From Seminavis robusta (Eukaryota; Bacillariophyta; Bacillariophyceae; Naviculales; Naviculaceae), in contig CAICTM010001078.1 in the NCBI GenBank assembly GCA_903772945.1, forward strand, positions 1 through 38,062: 38,062 nucleotides of DNA, written 5' to 3'. This document shows positions 33,101 to 38,062 of the stretch, piece by piece. A program made the translations under genes and the position numbers. How positions within the stretch are numbered: position 1 is the stretch's first letter; each line of letters opens with the position of its first letter. The notes below the pieces were generated by a model. That model made no database searches. It was not told the origin of the DNA and saw nothing but the letters and a program-made list of their open reading frames with translations.

Positions 33101-34103
33101 TGGCATCTTCCCCCGTGCTCACAATGATTGTCGTGTCGTGTGATGATGCTTGTTGTTGTAGAATAATCGTCCCCAATCCCCATATCCGTGCCGTGTGACC
33201 CCAGCCAATCCAAACACACTGATGATCCCTCCACAGCCGCACACTTCGGTCATCCGATGCCGAGACTAAGGATTGTTGTTGTGGTTGTGTCGGAACCCAT
33301 TTCAGGTTGTGAATGACTCCCTTGTGGCCAAGCAGGCATGCCTGTTCCGGCACATCTATTGCCAATGGCTCTTGCTGTGGTTGTGTTGGAATAATTTCCA
33401 GGCTCCAAAGTCGGATATCTTGCATGGCCGTCCCCACTGCCACATGCACCGATGTACTATGGTTCTCCTCTACGACGAGAAAATCCAAACAATACGTCAA
33501 ACATCGCTTGGCGCCCCTCCAGATTTGCAACTTGGTAGCCACGAGACATTCTTGATTCTTGTTGAATGACCAAAGCTCCACAGTGTTGTGAGCCAATCCA
33601 ATCAGGAGGCAGTGGTGGTTGTTATTGCTATGGCTACTAGTAGATGTACTGGTAGAATCTGATGATGATGTAGAAGAATCCACCCACTGAACATCCCAAA
33701 TCCAATCCGAGCACTGCATGGCGTCACTCTGTTTTGTGGTTGCTGTATTAGAACTCGAAGACAGCATCAGTGGGATATTCTCAATGGGCATTTCTTCCAC
33801 AACATTTTGGAGCAGTGCCACTTGCCGTCCTCCATAGATCGCCGTCAAGGACTGACCGTTGTTGTGTCGAATCCCATGAATGAGGGTGGTTCCATTGGAA
33901 AAGACGGTATGCGGCTGACTGGTTGTTGTATTGTTGGATCCGTCCATCCAGACGCGCATCAATCCGGATCCTTGACTGTACAGACACAGATTCCTTCTAC
34001 TAGTAGCGAGTAGGGACACGGCGGTGACGGGGCAGCCCACACAACCTGCCATTGTGAGCTTGGACGAGCCCCAGCTCTCATTATGATGCAGACTTTCATC
34101 CAT
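30147..34103 (-). CDS. WDR6/Trm734-like WD40-repeat protein
   Basis: A single exon of 1,318 residues begins at ATG 34103. WD40 units are clear at about 255-390, with 'HKGVIHNLKWV', 'SASDDRSVRLW', 'GHTARIWGLG', 'STGEDATTRLWELETG', 'LRGHACQCIWSVD' and 'ATGGNDGTVALYHV'. The order 'GH..RIW', 'EDATTRLW', 'GH….IW', 'TGGNDG' is the pattern I associate with WDR6, the partner of the FTSJ1/Trm7 2'-O-methyltransferase for tRNA wobble position 34. A late unit, 'HQMGVNSISACTLNNDTVL' then 'SGGDDQAI' (about residues 1190-1220), also fits. The length is close to that of animal and plant WDR6 proteins, with extra Ser/Thr/Asn runs and a poly-Lys insert (KAKKTKKHKKKKK, about 451-463). The protein has no enzyme domain; it is a scaffold, probably cytosolic. 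Confidence 0.75.
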   Translation of the reverse strand: MDESLHHNESWGSSKLTMAGCVGCPVTAVSLLATSRRNLCLYSQGSGLMRVWMDGSNNTTTSQPHTVFSNGTTLIHGIRHNNGQSLTAIYGGRQVALLQNVVEEMPIENIPLMLSSSSNTATTKQSDAMQCSDWIWDVQWVDSSTSSSDSTSTSTSSHSNNNHHCLLIGLAHNTVELWSFNKNQECLVATKLQIWRGAKRCLTYCLDFLVVEENHSTSVHVAVGTAMQDIRLWSLEIIPTQPQQEPLAIDVPEQACLLGHKGVIHNLKWVPTQPQQQSLVSASDDRSVRLWRDHQCVWIGWGHTARIWGLGTIILQQQASSHDTTIIVSTGEDATTRLWELETGTQLEILRGHACQCIWSVDTSSNNQDGAMIATGGNDGTVALYHVEPTQSDSVVNLDGIHPSTLLVPDDRPPPPKSNNHGANDDQKMSDAPKIHDCATTTTTCNDSEPKAKKTKKHKKKKKADPGQVVFAMKFYTAHKLLLTTRTGNVFSIDTTCMNTSRRAVADDGEPEWDCLGSWASSPTTIGTQQDIESSVDSTGGCSMAVHLARDDDKTKRAVLWVSVGTTQGEIVLMKIPDDDPNGSSTTEATGTTERLVIHSPKKYRSVQRVAWLVGDADNAADSKNESTTTMTLISFHVDAVLWWSIQASSFGKQITVEPTLALEMGTRAIPICFAHDSIHSKLFVGDTRGNLAMFDVNDPAQEAADNKFTGKEVRTPLDILNRLHQKEHVTDVVVMASPVTVNAAETDQSAKDYQRILSAGNDGCINETYYNIQTGTFCSGLSVNASSALTGIAQVWVIPEVEGENVIVAGYYGNTFVVLNVSCGYELFRVDTGGRQRLHDHYAACLENAFASEAHANSPMMLHNMAVCSNRKKDGRNEILLHQKVTNADQAVVRWQRHQYTLGVGLHGETIYSASFFPHHVLPDGTVKTWALVTGSEDCASRISLFQNGTLTCTKRLPPQESCVRAVCSSTHHAEGHTTTLIVVGGGKLMLQFFLVHNRLLPNEAVKFDTTPASTGDALIRFMGNGVSREKASIDHRINSVCSILLETTDSTVGDSVASCPLAVVTAGDSEGNCHIYLITVDIGGFKKQSWRGLPLPKPDLVRRPILSVEMVKVGSHLLLFVGTTGGDIELWELPSDASAEEWNVLLDPKAAAATTFPATRLAQYHAHQMGVNSISACTLNNDTVLVCSGGDDQAITLSEFQIATATTATMRRSITVREASSSAIKEVLLLGKNRILSVGYSQRLALWECKSPKSKSDDRPDPLDGDDTGLELVWTAACSVGDVNCMACTTNTTCGRVVAVCGAGVALYSLPKEPIT

Positions 34104-35321
34104 TGCAGTGGTAAGCAGGCGATTGAATAGAATAGATCGAAAGGAGGACTATACTAGCTAGTATGATTTTCGTATATAATATTCAAGGATAGTAGAGGCA
34201 CCAAGAAGACACGACGACAATTGAGGAGAGAGAGCAGGAGAGAGGCTGTGGGGGGATTTGTGGCCGTCGGAAGCTGGAAGGAAATTGTGTTTCAGTACGG
34301 GACGGTACATGTGCATGTACACGTGTAGGGTTAGAAGTAGCTGCAAATCCAGTGAAAGCGGATTTCCGTTAACGAAATGGTGTGCGATACTTCCGAAATA
34401 AGGCACTGACACGTCACCATGCACAGTCGAGTCGCAAACGTCTATCATTAAGCCAGCTGCGCTGTGTGATTCCATTGACGCTTTACATCGTGGGTTGGTG
34501 GGAATTCAATGGCATGGCACTACGGTACAGTATGGTACCGCGGTGAAACACTCGATGCAGTGTTTACGTGTTTACTGTTGAGCTTCCCTGCTTTTTCATC
34601 CACGGTAAGAACATTCACTCAAGTACGTACACACACTGGTAATGCCTGGGTTGATGCAGGGCACAGGCCATAGGACCCGAAGAAACTGCCAGCAATGCCG
34701 TCTCCCGTGTCAATTCCTCTATGTCTTGTGGCGACTCGACTCTGACTGGCCGCAACCCATCCTCACCCATACATGTATGTAGTCCAATAGCTGCCAGCCT
34801 GCATCTGGTGCAGCTTCGAAAACCTTTTGGCTGGCTTCTTGCGAACGTAGCGAGTAGCGGCAGCACCAACCCTGCTCCAAAAATCTTGCCGTTCCCTGTG
34901 CAGTCATAGAAACAATGATGTCAGTAGAAAAACGGTATTGGACGTTCAACGGTATAGACTTAATTAACAACAGAAACTCTGTGGATTTATCATGGGGGAA
35001 CAGAAATACCTTAAACATCTTCTACTGTGGATCAACAGTACCTACCCAGTGCTTCCGCAAGCACGGAGAAAGACGCTCCGATCAGCCAACTCTCCACTTT
35101 TCTTATGCTCGGTTGCACGCCTTGAGATTGAGTTTGCAAGCGCACGAGCAACAAAGGCTGCTCCAAGTCTGTAACCAGCAAATACTTTACGATTGCCACC
35201 CATAGTTCCCTCTAACCACATCGTAACATTGATCGCAAAGGCCACCACCACTAAGAAGTTCACAATACAAATCGTAGATTCCCTGCCAAAACGAACGGTG
35301 TTATCCATAAGCAGTAGCAAC
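34104..35321. other. divergent intergenic region
   Basis: It separates the WD40 gene (minus) from surface-protein copy 2 (plus). Short open frames (34158-34475 and 34615-34869, both minus) lack motifs and are not called. Only the last 15-20 bases before ATG 35322 resemble the sequence upstream of copy 1. Confidence 0.4.
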
Positions 35322-38062
35322 ATGAACTGTTTCCACATCCCTTTCAAAAACCAAATCAGTCCGCAACAAAGCCCTCTGCAAAAATCAACTCCTATCCACT
35401 TCCTGAGGATTACTGTCACACTGATTCTTTTCTTTCCATACACAACAATGTCGCAAACAACTGGAGGTCTCCTCATTGCCGCAGATGAGTATGTGTGCCC
35501 ACAGGAAACATCAATAATAGAACGGACCCTAGTGCTCTACACTTTGGATGATGTTGATGAGACGTCATGGCGGATAGATGGCTTCGAGGAAGCGTTTGAA
35601 GAAGTCTATGATCAACAGAGCTTTGAGGCATGTGATATTCCATACTTCCGAACAATCAAGTCCGCTGAAATCCTTGCCATTGAAGATGGTGAAGTGGGCT
35701 CAGTTCTTACACTCCGTGTCCTAGCAAATTGCTACAACTGTACTGGATCTCTCCCCTTGTTTCCATCCTACATCAGTAACACCACTGCTGAACTAGCAGT
35801 GCAGCTAGCAGCAAATATGACAGCACCACTATCACAAGGGACAAAGCCACCAGCAACTGGAGTCTTGTTGGACAAACACCCAATGAAACATGAGATGCGA
35901 AGGGCATCCACCGACTGTTTGTGCCCAGCTGGGGGTACACCAGATTCCAACCTCCTTTCTCTAGAGGTGTTCCTTCCGGAGTTGAACCTAGCCACCCAAA
36001 TTACTACAGAAAGACTGGTGGAGCTACAGAACATCCCTTGCTCTCAAGAGAAGCGGAGCTTTTCCTCCTTTGCCTACATCAATGTGAACCTGGCCAACAA
36101 TGCGGTTCCATCTCAAACAGAAGTCAAAGCACTGGAAGATGCCTTTGTTCGAACCTACAACGAGTTGAGCTTCCTTACCTGTGACCCCTACTTTCGAACA
36201 ATTGTCGGGGCAACCTTGGACCTCCAACATGAAGACAAGAATTCAAAACAGCGACTCCTCAACCGGTGGTTGCAACAAGGTTTGAATGAGACCAATTCTG
36301 CTAGCGACGCAAACATGACCACAACCATCATGCCATCATCAGCACCGTCGTTGGCTCCCACCAATGTCCAATCTGGGGCAGGGAGTGCCATATTCACCAT
36401 AACTGGAGAATGCCGAAACTGTCCTGTTACAGATACTGGTAGCTTCAGCCTCTTTGATGATGCCTTCCGCAGGAAGGTAAGGGCATTGCTCAATGATGAA
36501 TGGGATGTAAGCCATTCACAATACCCTCATAGATCCATTGGTATTGGCAGAGGCCAACAGCGGGATGTCGCCACTAGAAACAAGGGGATGTCATCATTTT
36601 TAGAGTTTGATCACATCATCCAAGGCAAGAGGTGGTTGCAAGAGGATGACATCTGCATCTGTCCACCAGAAACAGACAAGTTCATCGATGGGGATGAGGA
36701 AGCTCCCACTCTCAAACAGACAGACTTTCTTGATTCCTACAATGATATTTTGGAGGAGCTTCAAGAGGATGGCATAGTGGAAGCTGTGGCAGGTGCAGAG
36801 GATGTTGAAGAAGGGCAAAAAGTGAAATGTGGATCCAGTTTGTTGAGCTTCAAATCAGCAGTGTTCTCAGACCTCCAGGTGAACATTTCTTCCTTCACTG
36901 TTGATGAGGCCCGCCTGCTTGAGAGAAGCTTCCAAGATTCCTACAACCGGTTGTCCTATGTGACATGTGATGGCCATTTCAGGAGTGTGGCAAAAGTGGA
37001 ACTGCAGGTGATTCCAACAGGTGACACTGCAGCCATTGATCTTGTTGGAGCCCGCCGCTTGGAAGATGTGTTGCTGAAACGAGATCTACAACAGACACTT
37101 GTCACAAACAGCTCTGGTGTCTTCAATAGCACCAACAGCACCATGAATTCTACATGGACTGTGACACCCCAACGATCTCCGGACGAGGTTGTTCCCATTC
37201 TGTTCTCTGTCACGGGTACATGCAGAGATTGTCCAGTCACAGACACTGGTACATTCAACCTCTTTGATGATGCTTTCCGAAGGCGAAGGAACCTGGCCAA
37301 TACTAATCATGGACAAGCTATGCTTAGCTCAGGATTCCTCAGGGACCTCCAACAACAGCAGCAGCAACAGCAAAAACTAGGAGCCAGTGACTCATGCATT
37401 TGCCCTGCAGGGGAACAGCCACAGATTGGTGTGGGGCCTACAACTGGAGACTTTGAGGTGGCATTCAATGATGAAATTGATGCCCTTGAGGATGAAGGGG
37501 AAGCAACATCAGTACAGACCACTGCTGGGAATGTTGTGGAAGGACAGCCAGTCCTCTGTAATGGTGAGATCCGACAGTTCAAGTCCTTTGTATATGCTGA
37601 TATCGGCATAGATCCTTCAACGCTTCCGAACAGCACCATTGAGACATTGGAGAAAGTGTTTCAGGATACCTACAACAGCTTGTCATTTGAGGCATGCGAT
37701 GAGTTCTTCAGGGTTGTTTCTAAGGTTGGTCTCATGGTTGATAACAACATTTCAGCCCGAAGATTGCAAAGTGGAAATGTAACAGATCAATGGAATTCCA
37801 CTGATGCCTCCAACTCCACCAGAAATGGAGGGAGAGTCCTGTTTGAGGTTACTGGAAGGTGCCGAAATTGCCCAGTCACAGATACAGGGAGTTTCTCATT
37901 GTTTGATGATGCTTTCCGGCGTTCACTTTTGGAAGAAGATGAAATGTCTTTCCATACAAATCAAGGTCAACACAGGGGCCTTTCTGCTTCATCAAGGGGA
38001 AGTCGACACCTTCAACAAGCCCTTGATGTATGTTTGTGTCCCACTGGGAAAGAGCCAGGAGA
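35322..38062 (+). CDS. large modular surface protein, copy 2, cut by the right window edge
   Basis: The open frame runs from ATG 35322 to the window end (913 full codons) without a stop and clearly continues. It parallels copy 1 (14971 down to about 12235) in opposite orientation. It has the same MNCFHIPFKN start, the same hydrophobic leader, and modules with 'CPQE', 'CLCPAGG', 'CICPPE', 'CICPAGE' and 'CLCPTGK'. Three 'CPVTDTG(S/T)F(S/N)LFDDAFRR' motifs and the same CAA/CAG Gln run (about 37350-37374) are also present. Most of the protein is identical by eye. Differences cluster in the leader, around 'LLDKHPMKHEM' (three codons shorter than copy 1) and around 'DIGIDPSTLPNSTIE'. Copy 1's second Met (14902) is Ile here, which supports the first ATG as the start in both. 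Whether this copy has Pro-Ser and DUF285 parts lies beyond the window. Confidence 0.85.
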   Translation, partial: MNCFHIPFKNQISPQQSPLQKSTPIHFLRITVTLILFFPYTTMSQTTGGLLIAADEYVCPQETSIIERTLVLYTLDDVDETSWRIDGFEEAFEEVYDQQSFEACDIPYFRTIKSAEILAIEDGEVGSVLTLRVLANCYNCTGSLPLFPSYISNTTAELAVQLAANMTAPLSQGTKPPATGVLLDKHPMKHEMRRASTDCLCPAGGTPDSNLLSLEVFLPELNLATQITTERLVELQNIPCSQEKRSFSSFAYINVNLANNAVPSQTEVKALEDAFVRTYNELSFLTCDPYFRTIVGATLDLQHEDKNSKQRLLNRWLQQGLNETNSASDANMTTTIMPSSAPSLAPTNVQSGAGSAIFTITGECRNCPVTDTGSFSLFDDAFRRKVRALLNDEWDVSHSQYPHRSIGIGRGQQRDVATRNKGMSSFLEFDHIIQGKRWLQEDDICICPPETDKFIDGDEEAPTLKQTDFLDSYNDILEELQEDGIVEAVAGAEDVEEGQKVKCGSSLLSFKSAVFSDLQVNISSFTVDEARLLERSFQDSYNRLSYVTCDGHFRSVAKVELQVIPTGDTAAIDLVGARRLEDVLLKRDLQQTLVTNSSGVFNSTNSTMNSTWTVTPQRSPDEVVPILFSVTGTCRDCPVTDTGTFNLFDDAFRRRRNLANTNHGQAMLSSGFLRDLQQQQQQQQKLGASDSCICPAGEQPQIGVGPTTGDFEVAFNDEIDALEDEGEATSVQTTAGNVVEGQPVLCNGEIRQFKSFVYADIGIDPSTLPNSTIETLEKVFQDTYNSLSFEACDEFFRVVSKVGLMVDNNISARRLQSGNVTDQWNSTDASNSTRNGGRVLFEVTGRCRNCPVTDTGSFSLFDDAFRRSLLEEDEMSFHTNQGQHRGLSASSRGSRHLQQALDVCLCPTGKEPG

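Noticed and set aside
35768..37639. A series of minus-strand frames of 70-115 codons near the right edge
   Set aside because: They are the same antisense shadows that appear on the plus strand over copy 1. The real gene is the continuous plus-strand frame from 35322.
1..38062. tRNA or rRNA genes, CRISPR-like arrays, bacterial operons
   Set aside because: No cloverleaf-like or rRNA-like sequence was noticed. The regular repeats are protein-coding or microsatellite, and gene structure with introns is eukaryotic.

Overview
This window looks like nuclear DNA from a diatom. The evidence is eukaryotic GT-AG introns, a long P-S-x-x-P-S surface protein carrying BspA-like (DUF285) repeats, a leucine-rich-repeat membrane protein with a Cys-rich tail, a divergent NRT2 nitrate-transporter relative, and diatom-style retroelement debris. 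A raphid pennate diatom of the Seminavis type would fit. That is inferred from gene style, not from a database match.

Layout. Positions 1-7750 are a graveyard of mobile elements: gag-like fragments (about 1575-2150, 4039-4563 and 7281-7748) and a 5'-truncated non-LTR retrotransposon (5131-7013) with RNase H and zinc-knuckle regions. That element is bounded by a perfect 19-base direct repeat, so the insertion event can be read directly. Positions 8070-14971 (minus strand) hold a very large secreted or surface protein: a signal-like N-terminus, four and a half Cys-rich modules, a Thr/Pro linker, a long Pro-Ser array, a DUF285 block and a second Pro-Ser array. Its array contains about ten clustered one-base losses. 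Positions 16938-18900 (plus) encode an NRT2-like transporter in four exons. Positions 19241-23266 (minus) encode an LRR membrane protein in eight exons, several of which are exactly one 72-base repeat in phase 1. Positions 23841-26611 are a decayed transposase-like gene, followed by a small minus-strand fragment and a CAA microsatellite. Positions 28603-29250 (plus) encode a phytol/dolichol-kinase family protein. Positions 30147-34103 (minus) encode a WDR6/Trm734-like WD40 protein. From 35322 to the right edge (plus) there is a second, nearly identical copy of the N-terminal half of the large surface protein, in inverted orientation.

The genes do not form a pathway. The ordinary single-copy genes (transporter, LRR protein, kinase, WD40 protein) sit between two inverted copies of a fast-evolving surface-protein gene and are bordered by transposon debris. 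The most interesting object is that surface-protein pair: an apparently uncharacterised repeated cysteine module, patchy divergence between the copies, and an unstable Pro-Ser minisatellite that links it to a DUF285 block. All family calls come from reading motifs by eye; no search was run.
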